From: SZAS-79 sp964599095
GTDB taxonomy: Bacteria > Pseudomonadota > Gammaproteobacteria > Burkholderiales > SG8-39
Length of the DNA stretch: 64,000 bases
Direction of reading: 5' to 3'
NCBI GenBank assembly: GCA_964599095.1
Contig: CAZREB010000003.1
Span: 62,001-126,000, forward strand
Shown here: positions 23,044 to 32,638 of the stretch, piece by piece
How positions within the stretch are numbered: position 1 is the first letter of the stretch
Layout of the letters: each line of letters begins with the position of its first letter
The notes under the pieces: generated by a model
Databases searched by the model: none
Seen by the model: the letters and a program-made list of their open reading frames with translations, nothing else
What the model was told of the DNA's origin: nothing
Translations under genes and position numbers: made by a program

Positions 23044-26039
23044 GATGACGCGCTTCCGCCTGCTTTTACGTGCTGCAGCAGGCGCGTGAATTCTTCGAAC
23101 GGCACCGGCCTGCTGTAGAGATAGCCCTGCATCTCGTCGCACTTGAGCAAGCGCAGCATGCGCGACTGCTCCTCGGTCTCGACGCCCTCGGCCACCACCT
23201 TGAGCCTCAGGGAATGCGCCAGGTTGATGATTGTGGACACCAGCGCCAGGCCCTCGGGCGCGGTGGTCATCTCGATCACGAACGAGCGGTCGATCTTCAG
23301 CGTGTCCAGCGGCAGCTTGGCGAGATAGCTGAGCGATGAGAAGCCGGTGCCGAAATCGTCGACCGCAACGGTCACCCGCATGTCGCGTATCGACTGCAGG
23401 CTGGCGATCGTGTGCCTGACGTCTTCCATGATCAGGCTTTCGGTCATCTCGAGTTCCAGGCCGTCCGGCGCCTGCGCATCGACGCCGACGACCGCGCCGA
23501 TCTCGTCGATGAACCCCTGGTCGCGCAGCTGCAGCGGCGACACGTTCACCGCGATACGCACCGCCGGCAGTCCGGAGGCGCGCCAGCGCAGGAAATCCGC
23601 GATGGCCTTCTTCAGCGCCCAGCGCCCGACTTCGTGGATCAGCCCGGTTTCCTCGAGGACGGGGATGAAGCGGCCCGGCGGGACCAGTCCGGAGTCCGGG
23701 TCGTTCCAGCGGATCAGCGCTTCGGCGCCGGTGAGCTTGCCGTCGGCGAGGTTCACCTTGGGCTGGTAGTGGAGCACGAATTCCTCCTTTTCGATCGCCA
23801 GGCGCAGCTTGTTTTCCAGCGTGAGCTTCTGCGCGACTGCCTCGTTCATGTCCGGCGCGTAGAACAGGTAACGCCGGCCGCTGGCCTTGGCTTTCTTCAA
23901 GGCAGCCTCGGCGTTCCTGAACAGGGTGTCGGTGTCGGTCCCGTCATACGGAAACAGGGCCGCGCCGATCTTGGCGGAAACGCGCAAGACGGCCTCGTTG
24001 AGCTGGAAGGGATTCACCAGGAACAGGGCCAGGGCTTTTTCCAGCAGGCCCGACACGTTGCGTTGCGGTTTCAGTTCCGGCAGCACCACCGCGAAATGAT
24101 CCGCCTCGAGCCGTGCCAGCAGGCTCGCGTCCCCGGCGTGGCGCACCAGCCAGGCCGCCACGTGCCGCAGCAGCGCATCGCCCGCCGGACGGCCGAGGCT
24201 GTCGTTGATGTTCTTGAACCGCTCCAGGTCGATCAGGAACAGGGCGAGCCCGTGCCCTTTGCCGCTCGCGCTGCGCATGTATTGCGCGACCCGTTCGATG
24301 AACAGGCTGCGGTTGGCCAGGCCGGTGAGCGCATCGTAGTAGGCGAGGTAGTCGAGCCGCTCGCGCTTGCCGATGTGATCGATCCCAAACGCGATGTCGC
24401 CGGCGAGTTCGGTCAGCAGCCGCATTTCCTCGTCGTCGAAGAACCCGGTTTCATCGGCGTAAAAGGCGATGACGCCTGCCGCGTCGTCCTCGACCAGCAA
24501 GGGCAGTACGCACATGGAGGCAATGCCGCGCTCGATGCGATCCGCTGCGAACAAGGTCCCGTCCTTTCGGATGTCGTTGGACACGAACGCCTTTCTTTCC
24601 CGGATTGCGCGTGCGGTCAGAGTGTTGCCCATGGGGGCGTCCGCGCGCAGCGAGAAATGGTCCCTGATCAGCGTGAGAAACTCCGGCTCGGCACCGGCCG
24701 AGGCGACCGGCACGACTTTCATCGCGTCCCGGTCGACGATGCCGATCCAGGCCATCTTGAAGCGGCCGTGCTCGACGGCGATGCGGCACGCCTCCCGGAA
24801 CAGTTCGTCACGGTCGCGCACGCGCACGATGAGTGAGTTGATGCCGCTCAGCACCGCGTAGACGCGGTTCAGGCGGCGGATGCTCGTCGCAGCGCGTTTG
24901 CGCTCGGTGATGTCGTGCCCGATCGTGGCGATCAGCGTCCCGCTTGCGGTGCGCAGCGCACGGCGCTGCAGTTCGGTCCAGCCCTGCGAGCCGTCGCTCC
25001 TCGAAAACCGGGCCTCGGATTGCAGTCCGGCGTCCCCGGCCGCGCTGACCTCGTCGTACTCGCGCCTGAGCGCCTCCTCGTCCATGCCCAACACCTGCGC
25101 GGGGTTCATCCGCAGCAGTTGCTCGCGGGTGTAGCCCAGCCGGCTGCACGCGGTGGCGTTCACGTAGACAAAGCGCATGGCCGCGGGATCGGTCAGGTAG
25201 ATCGAGTCGATCGAGGTGTCCATCGCCATCTGGAACCGGAGCAGCTTCTCCTCCCACAGCTTGCGTTCGGTGATGTCGCGTGCGATGGCCACGACGCCGG
25301 TGACTTCGCCGCGCTCGCCCAGGACCGGGGCCTTGATCCTGGAGAACCAGCGCGCTGCCGCGTCCGGCCGGTGGCGTTTCTCTTCGGTCTCGAGCGGTCC
25401 GGCGCCTGCAAAGATTTGCTCGTCCTCGTCCCGTATCGCCCGCGCCCTGGCCGGATCCGGGAGGAGGTCGGTTTCGAGCCGGCCGGTCGCGGCTTCGGGC
25501 GCGCCGAGGCCCAGGCCGCGCGCGGCCGCCCGGTTCACGCGGATGAAGCGGTTGTCGCGTCCGGTGAAGCAGATCTCGTCGGGCACGTTGTCCATCAGAT
25601 TGCGCATGAGCGCGCGCTCGAAGGCCAGGTCGCGCGCAAGGCGGTGGTGCTCGGCCGCCTTCTGCAGCGTCATGCGCAGTTCGCTCTCCTCCCAGGGCTT
25701 CGTGACGTACGCGAAGATCTTGCTCTCGTTGACCGCCCGGATCACGGCCTTGAGGTCGGCGTATCCGGTGATCATGACCGGTGTCGCGTCGCTGATCCGG
25801 GCCGCGCGCGCGAGGAGCTCGTCGCCCCGCATCCCGGGCATGCGCTGGTCGGTGAGCAGGACCGAGACGTCCTTCAGTTCGGCGAGCAGTGCGAGCGCCG
25901 CGTTGCCGCCGGTCGCGGCGTGCACCACGAAGTCGCGCTCGAGCTGGTCGCCGATCGCATTGAGCACCTGCCGCTCGTCGTCGACGACGAGGATGTTCGG
26001 TTTGGCGCCGCTGTCGAGCGCCCGGGTTCTCGCATTCAT
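23040..26039 (-). CDS. REC-PAS-PAS-GAF-GGDEF-EAL cyclic di-GMP phosphodiesterase
   Basis: A 999-residue protein. The receiver (1-125) has Asp64 in LLTDQRMPG, Thr91 and Lys114 in YVTKPW. Two PAS domains follow (each ending in DITERK), then a GAF domain. The GGDEF domain is degenerate, with EADHF at the active site, so it is not a cyclase. The EAL domain is complete: EALIRW, the Asn of AVNVSP, EMTES, VDDFGTGFSSLSYL, LKIDRSFV and VAEGVET. It should hydrolyse cyclic di-GMP under control of phosphorylation and PAS/GAF ligands, opposing the ABM-GGDEF cyclase two genes downstream. The start at ATG 26039 lies 13 bases after the REC-REC kinase. Confidence 0.92.
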   Translation of the reverse strand: MNARTRALDSGAKPNILVVDDERQVLNAIGDQLERDFVVHAATGGNAALALLAELKDVSVLLTDQRMPGMRGDELLARAARISDATPVMITGYADLKAVIRAVNESKIFAYVTKPWEESELRMTLQKAAEHHRLARDLAFERALMRNLMDNVPDEICFTGRDNRFIRVNRAAARGLGLGAPEAATGRLETDLLPDPARARAIRDEDEQIFAGAGPLETEEKRHRPDAAARWFSRIKAPVLGERGEVTGVVAIARDITERKLWEEKLLRFQMAMDTSIDSIYLTDPAAMRFVYVNATACSRLGYTREQLLRMNPAQVLGMDEEALRREYDEVSAAGDAGLQSEARFSRSDGSQGWTELQRRALRTASGTLIATIGHDITERKRAATSIRRLNRVYAVLSGINSLIVRVRDRDELFREACRIAVEHGRFKMAWIGIVDRDAMKVVPVASAGAEPEFLTLIRDHFSLRADAPMGNTLTARAIRERKAFVSNDIRKDGTLFAADRIERGIASMCVLPLLVEDDAAGVIAFYADETGFFDDEEMRLLTELAGDIAFGIDHIGKRERLDYLAYYDALTGLANRSLFIERVAQYMRSASGKGHGLALFLIDLERFKNINDSLGRPAGDALLRHVAAWLVRHAGDASLLARLEADHFAVVLPELKPQRNVSGLLEKALALFLVNPFQLNEAVLRVSAKIGAALFPYDGTDTDTLFRNAEAALKKAKASGRRYLFYAPDMNEAVAQKLTLENKLRLAIEKEEFVLHYQPKVNLADGKLTGAEALIRWNDPDSGLVPPGRFIPVLEETGLIHEVGRWALKKAIADFLRWRASGLPAVRIAVNVSPLQLRDQGFIDEIGAVVGVDAQAPDGLELEMTESLIMEDVRHTIASLQSIRDMRVTVAVDDFGTGFSSLSYLAKLPLDTLKIDRSFVIEMTTAPEGLALVSTIINLAHSLRLKVVAEGVETEEQSRMLRLLKCDEMQGYLYSRPVPFEEFTRLLQHVKAGGSASS

Positions 26040-26052
26040 CGCGTATTCCTGT

Positions 26053-27762
26053 TCATGCCTGCAGCGCCTGCGGCGCGCCTTCGAGCGGCAACCGGATGAC
26101 CATCCGCGTGCCGCGGCCTTCCTCGCTTTCGAACGCAATCGAGCCGCCGTGCCGGCGCACGATCTGGTAGGTGATCGACATGCCCAGGCCGGTGCCTTCG
26201 CCCACCGGCTTGGTGGTATAGAACGGCTCGAAGATGTGCTCGCGCGCGCCGGCTGGGATGCCTCTCCCGCTGTCCTGCACCTCGATCTCATAGCCCGCTG
26301 CGCAGGCGCCCGAGGTGATGCGGATCTCGCCCTCGCCGTCGATCGCCTCGATCGAATTCGAGATGATGTTCATCAGCGCCTGGTTGAGCAGCCCTGGGTA
26401 GCAGCCGATCCGATCGGGCGCCCCGAAGCGGCACACCAGCCGGATGCGGCCCTCGGTGCGATGGCGCAGCATGGTGAGCACGGCCTCGACGTTCTCGCGC
26501 ACGCTCGCGACCTTGAATTCGCCTTCGTCCAGGCGCGAAAAGGTGCGCAGCTTCAATACCAGGTCGCGCACCCTCTCCAGCCCCAGGCCGGAGTCCTTCA
26601 GGCGCTGGTGGACGCGCTCGAGCTTCTTCGTCGCGGCTCCGGACAGATGCGGCCGCGCTTCTGCGGCGACCTCGTCGCACAACCCGATCACCGTCTGCAG
26701 GTGCGCCGCGACGAAGGCCACCGGATTGTTGATTTCGTGTGCAATGCCGGCCACCAGCTGGCCGAGCGAGGCCATCTTGGCAGACTGCACCAGTTGCGAC
26801 TGGGTTTCCTTCAGCTCGCGGTTGGCGCGCTCCAGCTCTCCCACCAGCGCCGCGCGCGCCTCGGCCACCTGGCGCTCGGCGCGCTCGCGCAGCAGCGCAC
26901 GCTCGCGCTCCTGGAACTCGCGCGTGATGCGGCCGTTCTCGTCGAACAGCAGCTTCCTGCGCACCATGGCCCGAACGCGGGCGCGGATCACCGCCATGTC
27001 CTGCGATTTGCCGATGACGTCGTCGGCACCCGCCGCGAGAAGCGCGCCCATGTCCTCGCGCGTCTCGCTCGCGGTCAGCGCCATCACCAGGACCGCGTTG
27101 TCAAGCGTACGGCGCGATTCGGCCATGCGGCGGCAGATCTCGGCGCCGCTCATGTCCGGCAGCACCAGGTCGAGCACCACGACGTCGAACGGTTCCATCG
27201 CCAGCAGGGCGAGCGCCTGGGCGCCGGTTTCCGCCTGCGCCAGCCGGTAGCCTTCCTGCCCCAATTCGGCCAGCAGCAGTTGCCGGTAGGTGGCGCTGTC
27301 CTCGACCACCAGCACCTTGACCGTGCCGACGCGCCTTGCCGCCGTCGAGAGCACTTCCCGCACGTTCGACTTGCGCAACAGCGCCTGCACGCGCAGCAGC
27401 AGCGTTTCGGCGTCGCCGTCGGACTTGCTGACGAAGTCGTCCGCGCCGCTCTCCAGCAGCCGCGTCTCGATCGCCGCGCCGGCCTCGCTCGTCAACAGCA
27501 TGATCGGCACGGCGCGCGTGTTCAGTGCCATGCGCATGCGCCGGCAGAGTTCCTCGCCGCTCGCGCCGGGCAGGTTGAGGTCAGTGATGACGAGATCGGG
27601 AAGCTCGCGCTCCAGGTGCTCCAGCGCCGCTTCGGCGCTTTCGACCACGCTTGTTGCATGCCCGTACCGGTCGAGCAGGTGCGTCAGCTGCATCGCCTGG
27701 GTGCGCGAGTCCTCCACCAGCAGGATGTGCGCGGGGCGCTTTTCGCGATCGGCCGCGCTCAT
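26053..27762 (-). CDS. REC-REC-histidine kinase hybrid
   Basis: A 569-residue protein with two N-terminal receivers: HILLVEDSRTQAMQL with Asp in VITDLNLPG, and VKVLVVEDSATYRQLL with Asp in VVLDLVLPD. A coiled coil (about residues 290-330) follows, then a HisKA domain with LVAGIAHEINNPVAF and an HATPase with NIISNSIEAIDG, DSGRGIP and GTGLGMSITYQIV. The kinase is cytoplasmic. Receivers in front of a kinase suggest it takes phosphate from CheA and then phosphorylates downstream receivers such as the REC-EAL protein. ATG 27762 overlaps the CheB stop by ATGA. Confidence 0.9.
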   Translation of the reverse strand: MSAADREKRPAHILLVEDSRTQAMQLTHLLDRYGHATSVVESAEAALEHLERELPDLVITDLNLPGASGEELCRRMRMALNTRAVPIMLLTSEAGAAIETRLLESGADDFVSKSDGDAETLLLRVQALLRKSNVREVLSTAARRVGTVKVLVVEDSATYRQLLLAELGQEGYRLAQAETGAQALALLAMEPFDVVVLDLVLPDMSGAEICRRMAESRRTLDNAVLVMALTASETREDMGALLAAGADDVIGKSQDMAVIRARVRAMVRRKLLFDENGRITREFQERERALLRERAERQVAEARAALVGELERANRELKETQSQLVQSAKMASLGQLVAGIAHEINNPVAFVAAHLQTVIGLCDEVAAEARPHLSGAATKKLERVHQRLKDSGLGLERVRDLVLKLRTFSRLDEGEFKVASVRENVEAVLTMLRHRTEGRIRLVCRFGAPDRIGCYPGLLNQALMNIISNSIEAIDGEGEIRITSGACAAGYEIEVQDSGRGIPAGAREHIFEPFYTTKPVGEGTGLGMSITYQIVRRHGGSIAFESEEGRGTRMVIRLPLEGAPQALQA

Positions 27763-28817
27763 GCCGGCAATCCGGTGGGTGTTTCGCCATCGCGCGCCAG
27801 CGCCGCGAGTTCGGCCGCAATTTCCGCCGGCGACATTACGTGGCGCGCGGCGTCGAGCTGCAGCGCAACGCCCGGCATGCCGTAGACGACTGCACTCGCC
27901 TGATCCTGCACGAAGGTGTGGGCGCCGCAGCGCCGCAGTTGCAGCAGTTCGCTTGCGCCGTCCCTGCCCATGCCCGAGAGCAGCACCGCGGCCGCTGCGT
28001 TGCCATACACGGTGCGCACCGAACGCAACAGATGGGCCACTGAAGGCCGCAGACCGCCGTCGGGAGGCAGGTCGCTCAGGCGGATCCGGCCGCGGGCGTC
28101 GATCCCCATGTGGCTCCCGTCGGGCGCCACATAGGCGCATCCCGGAAGTGCCGCTTCGCCGTCGACCGCGAGTCGCGCCTTGAGCGCGGCCGAGCGGTTG
28201 AGCCAGTCGACGAAGCCCTCGACGAAGCCCTCGACGATGTGCTGCACGATCAGGACCGGGACCGGGAACTCCGGCGGGAGCCGCTGCAGCAGCGTCTGGA
28301 TGGCGAGCGGTCCGCCGGTAGAAGCGCCGATTGCGACCACTTGCAGCCGCGATCCGGCGGCGATCGCGGCGCGTGGCGCGGCGCTGCCGCCGTCATGACG
28401 GCGCACCACCCGGATTTCCGACATCAGCCTGACCGTGCGCAGCAGGTCGCCGGCCTCGCGCGCGTGGCGCGCGTTGCCTATGCCGGCCGGGCGCGGCACG
28501 AAGGCGAGCGCGCCGGCCTCGAGCGCCCCGAAAGTGGCCGCGATCTGGTCCGTGACGGTGCCGCTGACGATCACAATGGGCAGCGGTGCCTCCCGCATGA
28601 TCCGCCGCGTCGCCTCCAGGCCGTTCATGTTCGGCATGTGCACGTCCATGGTTACGACATCGGGACGCAACTCGCGCACTGCAGGCAGCGCTTCCATCCC
28701 GTCCGAAGCGGTCCCGACCACCTGGAACGCCGGGTCGGAATTGAATATGTGAATCATGAAATCTCGCACCACGGGCGTGTCTTCGACCAGGAGCACGCGG
28801 ATCGGCCGCCGGCTCAT
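27759..28817 (-). CDS. cheB: CheB/WspF-type protein-glutamate methylesterase
   Basis: A 352-residue CheB. The N-terminal receiver has VLLVEDTPVVRDFM and the phosphoacceptor in TMDVHMPNMNG; the C-terminal esterase has the catalytic triad in GASTGG (Ser), VQHIVEGF (His) and GMGRDGASE (Asp). It removes methyl groups from glutamates of the chemoreceptor when phosphorylated by CheA, giving adaptation. Its ATG overlaps the CheA stop by four bases. In Wsp systems the equivalent WspF loss leads to constitutive cyclic di-GMP production. Confidence 0.95.
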   Translation of the reverse strand: MSRRPIRVLLVEDTPVVRDFMIHIFNSDPAFQVVGTASDGMEALPAVRELRPDVVTMDVHMPNMNGLEATRRIMREAPLPIVIVSGTVTDQIAATFGALEAGALAFVPRPAGIGNARHAREAGDLLRTVRLMSEIRVVRRHDGGSAAPRAAIAAGSRLQVVAIGASTGGPLAIQTLLQRLPPEFPVPVLIVQHIVEGFVEGFVDWLNRSAALKARLAVDGEAALPGCAYVAPDGSHMGIDARGRIRLSDLPPDGGLRPSVAHLLRSVRTVYGNAAAAVLLSGMGRDGASELLQLRRCGAHTFVQDQASAVVYGMPGVALQLDAARHVMSPAEIAAELAALARDGETPTGLPA

Positions 28818-31030
28818 GCCAGCCTGCGCAGCACTTCAAGCAGCCGCTGCTGGTCGAAGTCGCCCTTGGGAAGATAGGCGTTGGCGCCGGCTTCGGCGCC
28901 GCGCTCGCGATCGGCGCCCGACTCCAGCGCGGTGACCAGCACCACAGGCAGGTCCGCGAGCCGCGCGTCGGCGCGAATGCGCGCGGTCAGGTCGAAACCG
29001 TTCATGCGCGGCATCTCGACATCGGACACGACGAGGTCAAACGGATCGAGTTTCAGCGCGGCCCAGGCGTCGACGCCGTCCGCCGCGGTTTTCACCTCGT
29101 AGCGGGCGGCCTCGAGGATGTTCTTCAGCAGGCCGCGTGCCGTGATCGAATCCTCGACCACCAATATGCGGGTCCGCCGCTCGCGTTGCGTCGCAGGTAC
29201 CGCGGCGGGCGCTGCGACCCTTGCCTTGCGCGCGGACTTGAGCAGATCGTGCGAGTTGAGGACGAGGGCGGCACGGCCGTCGCCGAGCACGCTCGCGCCG
29301 GCGACGTTGCGCACGCGCGCCAGGCACGCGCCGAGGGGCTTTACCAGCACTTCCTGATCGCCGGAGATCGCGTCGATCTCGAACGCGACGCGCTGCGCCG
29401 CGGCACCGAGGACCACGGCCAGCAGCACGTCGCGGTCCGCCGCGGACCCGGCCGCCTGCGGCAGCTCGAGCACCGCGGCCAGGCTGACAAGCGGCACATG
29501 GCCGGCGGGAAGCGCGAGCGCAGGCTGATTCTCGATCGTGCGCAGCGCCGTGCGCCGCTCGCGCAGCACGCGCTCTACGCCCAGCGTCGGGATGATGAAG
29601 GTCTGCTGCGCAGCGCGCACCTCGATGCCGTGAAAGGTCGCCAGCGTGAGAGGCAAGACAGCCCGAAACGTCGTTCCGGCGCCGGCGCGCGTCTGCACCG
29701 CGATCGTGCCGCCGAGGCGTTCGACCCGTTCGCGCACGATTGCCAGCCCCAGGCCGCGGCCGGAGACGCGGGTAATCATCGGGCTGGTGGTCACGCCCGA
29801 CTGGAACATCATGGGCAGCAGTTCGGCCTCGCTCGCTTGCGCTGCGCGCTGCGCGGGCAGCAGGCCTGCCTTGACTGCCGCAAGACCGAGCAATTCGAAC
29901 CGCACCCCCGCCCCGTCGTCGGCGACGGCGAACTCCACCTTGTCGCCGTCCCTGCGCGAGAGCGCGAGGCGCAGCGTCGCGCGCCGGGGCTTGCCCTTCT
30001 GCACGCGCTCGGCGGGTCTTTCGATGCCGTGGTCTATGGCATTGCGCACCAGGTGCAGCAGCGGTTCGCGCATCTCCTCAAGGACGCGGCGGTCGATTTC
30101 CAGGTCGCTGCCTTCGGCGATCAGGTCGACTTCCTTGGCCTGGTCGCGGGCCAGGTCGCGCACCGTCTTTGCGAAATCTGCCAGCAGGCCGCGGCCTTCC
30201 AGCATCAGGATCTGCCTGATGTCGCCTTGCAGGCTGTCGATGCGTGCCGCCGTCGCACGTGCACCCACCGCCGCGGACGCGGCAATGCCGCGCAGGAGCG
30301 TCTCCAGCGCACCGATCCGGCTTTCGCTCCGGTCGAGAAACTCGTGCAGCCCTCGATCCTGGCCGGGGCGCGGCGAACGCGGCGCGGCACGCACCCGCTT
30401 CAACTCGGCTTTCCATTCGGCCAGGCCGGCAAGCGGCGCGGCGAGCGCCGAGGCCTGCGCCCGCGCAGCCAGCTTCACGGTGAGGAGATCTTCGGTCTGC
30501 CGCAGCAGCGCATCCAGTCGCTGCGCGGATAGCCGGATGGTGTCGGCGGCCGACGCTGCAGGCGGTGGGGAAGCGGTCGGGACTGTCGCCGGCGGGACCG
30601 CGCCGGGTTGCGGTGCATCCCCTGTGAAAGCGGCATCGAGCGCGCGCAGCAGCGCGTCCAGTCGATCGCGCCCCGGGCCGCTGCCGCCATCGTGGCCGGC
30701 CGCAAGCAAATCGGCCATTGCATCGTTGGCGCCGTGCATCGCATCGAGCAGTTCGCGCGACGGTTCGGCGTCGCCGCGCTTGAACGCGGCGAACACCCCC
30801 TCGACCGCCTGGCAGACACGTTCGATATCGGCGTTGTTTACCGCGCGCGCGGCCGCCTTCAGGCTGTGGGCCTCGCGAAACGCGGCCTCCACGATGCGGC
30901 TGCGTTCGGCGCCATCGGCGCGTTCCAGCTCGGACAGGCCCTGTGCGATGGCAGCAATGTGCTCCTGTGCTTCCAAGCGGAACGTCTCGAGGAGCCGCTT
31001 GAGGAACTGCTGCTGGTTCGAGTCGGCCAC
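28814..31030 (-). CDS. cheA: CheA-type histidine kinase with C-terminal receiver (WspE-like)
   Basis: A 738-residue hybrid kinase. The HPt domain (1-110) has His55 in FREAHSLKAAARA. A Pro/Ala linker (about 135-160) precedes the ATPase domain with HLVRNAIDHGIE (N-box), VADDGAGV and SGRGLGLAIV. There follows a CheW-like regulatory domain and a C-terminal receiver (RILVVEDSITARG, VVSDVEMPRMNG). The fused receiver and lack of a recognisable P2 domain resemble WspE and FrzE rather than flagellar CheA. It starts at GTG 31030, nine bases after the MCP stop. The kinase is expected to sit under the receptor with the two CheW proteins. Confidence 0.93.
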   Translation of the reverse strand: MADSNQQQFLKRLLETFRLEAQEHIAAIAQGLSELERADGAERSRIVEAAFREAHSLKAAARAVNNADIERVCQAVEGVFAAFKRGDAEPSRELLDAMHGANDAMADLLAAGHDGGSGPGRDRLDALLRALDAAFTGDAPQPGAVPPATVPTASPPPAASAADTIRLSAQRLDALLRQTEDLLTVKLAARAQASALAAPLAGLAEWKAELKRVRAAPRSPRPGQDRGLHEFLDRSESRIGALETLLRGIAASAAVGARATAARIDSLQGDIRQILMLEGRGLLADFAKTVRDLARDQAKEVDLIAEGSDLEIDRRVLEEMREPLLHLVRNAIDHGIERPAERVQKGKPRRATLRLALSRRDGDKVEFAVADDGAGVRFELLGLAAVKAGLLPAQRAAQASEAELLPMMFQSGVTTSPMITRVSGRGLGLAIVRERVERLGGTIAVQTRAGAGTTFRAVLPLTLATFHGIEVRAAQQTFIIPTLGVERVLRERRTALRTIENQPALALPAGHVPLVSLAAVLELPQAAGSAADRDVLLAVVLGAAAQRVAFEIDAISGDQEVLVKPLGACLARVRNVAGASVLGDGRAALVLNSHDLLKSARKARVAAPAAVPATQRERRTRILVVEDSITARGLLKNILEAARYEVKTAADGVDAWAALKLDPFDLVVSDVEMPRMNGFDLTARIRADARLADLPVVLVTALESGADRERGAEAGANAYLPKGDFDQQRLLEVLRRLA

Positions 31031-31039
31031 CGGCTTCGC

Positions 31040-32629
31040 CTAGCTGGGAACGGTCTGCCCGCTCAGGCGCGCCAGGCGTACGCCGAGCTCATGGAGGCTC
31101 CTGACCGCCGCCTCGGCCTGGCGGATTCCGGCGGCGTTCTGCGCGCTCGCCTGCTTGATCGAGGCCATCGCCTCGGCGACCTGGTTGACCCCGACGAGCT
31201 GCTGCTGGCTCGATGCCGCGATCTGCACCGCGGCCTGCGCCGCGTCGGCCACGCTTCCGGCCAGCACCCGGATCGATTCGCCCGCGCGCTCCGACTGCTT
31301 CACGCCCGCTTCGACCGACTTGGCGCACTGCTCGGTCGCCAGCACCGCCGCGCCGGTGGCCTTCTGGATTTCCCCGAGGATCGAGCGCACCTGCGCCGTG
31401 GCCTGCTTGGACTGCTCCGACAGGTTCTTGACCTCCTGCGCGACCACCGCGAAGCCGCGGCCCTGTTCGCCTGCGCGTGCCGCCTCGATTGCCGCATTCA
31501 CCGCCAGCAGGTTGGACTGGTCGGCCAGGTCGTTCACCGCGGCGATGATTTCCCCGATCGCCTGGCTCTGCTCCGACAGCCGCAGAATGCTCGAACCGAC
31601 GGCGTCGACCTGCTCGCGGATGCGCTCCATGCCGCGCACGACCTCCTCGACCGCCTCGCGCCCGGACTCCGAGACTTCCTCGACGCGCTGCGCGCTCTCG
31701 GACACCGCCCTGGCCTTCTGGCTGGACAGCTCCACCGTCTGGCGCACCTCCTGCACCGTCGTCGAGGTCTGGCTCACCGAGGCCGCGGTCTGCGCCGCAG
31801 ACGAGGCTACCTGCGCGGTCACCGTGAGAATCTGCGTCGCCGAGGTCGTGATCAGGTCCGCGCCGCCGGCCAGTTCGTCGCGCGACAGGGTGGTGGCCTT
31901 GAGCTTGGCGGTCATCTCATCGAAGGTGCGCGCCACGTCGCCGATCTCGTCGCGCGCCGTGATCCCGAGACGGTGCTCGAGGTTGCCGGCGCCCACGATG
32001 GCCATGCCTTCGCGCATCCGCGCGATGGGGCGCAGGATGCCGGTGAATTTGTGGATCATGATCGTCATCAGCGCCAGCGCGAGCAGGCCGACGGAAGCGG
32101 CGACGGCCGCGGCCCCGGCGCGCTGGGTAGCCTCCATTTCCACGCGGCTGCGCTCGAGCAGGCGGAATGCGTCGGAAATGATGTTCAGCGTGCGGTTGAA
32201 GATCTGCCCGCGCAGGCTGGTGCTCAGGTCCTCGAGGCTCGCCTGCAGGTCCTTGTTGGCAGGCGCCCTCGTTTGCTGCGCCTCGGCAAGCTGGGCGAAG
32301 ACCTGCTCCAGCCCCCGGTGGGCTTGCCGGATCCGCGCAACCACTGCGGCCTGTTCGCGTTCGGTGGGCAGATCGGCGGACTCGAGTTGCTGCCCGAGCG
32401 TCGCGTTGGTCGAGCGCCATTGACTCTCGATCCGCTCGCCGCCGCGCAGCACGAATTCCACCGTGAGGAAGCGCAGCGCGCTCGCCGACTGGACGATCCT
32501 TCCCACGATTTCGGCGCGCGCAGTCTCGGCGCGCATCGAGCGCCAGGAATGCCACAGGGCGCCGCCCGATACGGCGATCGCGACGCCGGAGATGACCGCC
32601 GTGATCACGATTCTGGTCGCTATTCGCAT
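31040..32629 (-). CDS. Methyl-accepting chemotaxis protein (WspA-like)
   Basis: A 529-residue receptor. TM1 is at about residues 5-27, the periplasmic helical domain at 28-175 (WRSMRAETARAEIVGRIV, RGGERIESQW), TM2 near 175-197, then HAMP (ILRPIARMREGMAIVGAGNL) and a signalling domain with the conserved tip EIIAAVNDLADQSNLLAVN, AAIEAARAGEQGRGFAVVA. The tail ends in SGQTVPS with no CheR-docking pentapeptide, so the CheR probably methylates it without tethering. GAGG precedes the ATG. A binding-protein gene lies 9 bases upstream in the operon and may present ligand to the periplasmic domain. Confidence 0.95.
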   Translation of the reverse strand: MRIATRIVITAVISGVAIAVSGGALWHSWRSMRAETARAEIVGRIVQSASALRFLTVEFVLRGGERIESQWRSTNATLGQQLESADLPTEREQAAVVARIRQAHRGLEQVFAQLAEAQQTRAPANKDLQASLEDLSTSLRGQIFNRTLNIISDAFRLLERSRVEMEATQRAGAAAVAASVGLLALALMTIMIHKFTGILRPIARMREGMAIVGAGNLEHRLGITARDEIGDVARTFDEMTAKLKATTLSRDELAGGADLITTSATQILTVTAQVASSAAQTAASVSQTSTTVQEVRQTVELSSQKARAVSESAQRVEEVSESGREAVEEVVRGMERIREQVDAVGSSILRLSEQSQAIGEIIAAVNDLADQSNLLAVNAAIEAARAGEQGRGFAVVAQEVKNLSEQSKQATAQVRSILGEIQKATGAAVLATEQCAKSVEAGVKQSERAGESIRVLAGSVADAAQAAVQIAASSQQQLVGVNQVAEAMASIKQASAQNAAGIRQAEAAVRSLHELGVRLARLSGQTVPS

Positions 32630-32638
32630 GCCTGTTCC

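Noticed and set aside
25216..27885. 889-residue plus-strand open frame
   Set aside because: Antisense to two clearly real kinase/phosphodiesterase genes; composition is that of a high-GC shadow frame with no family motif.
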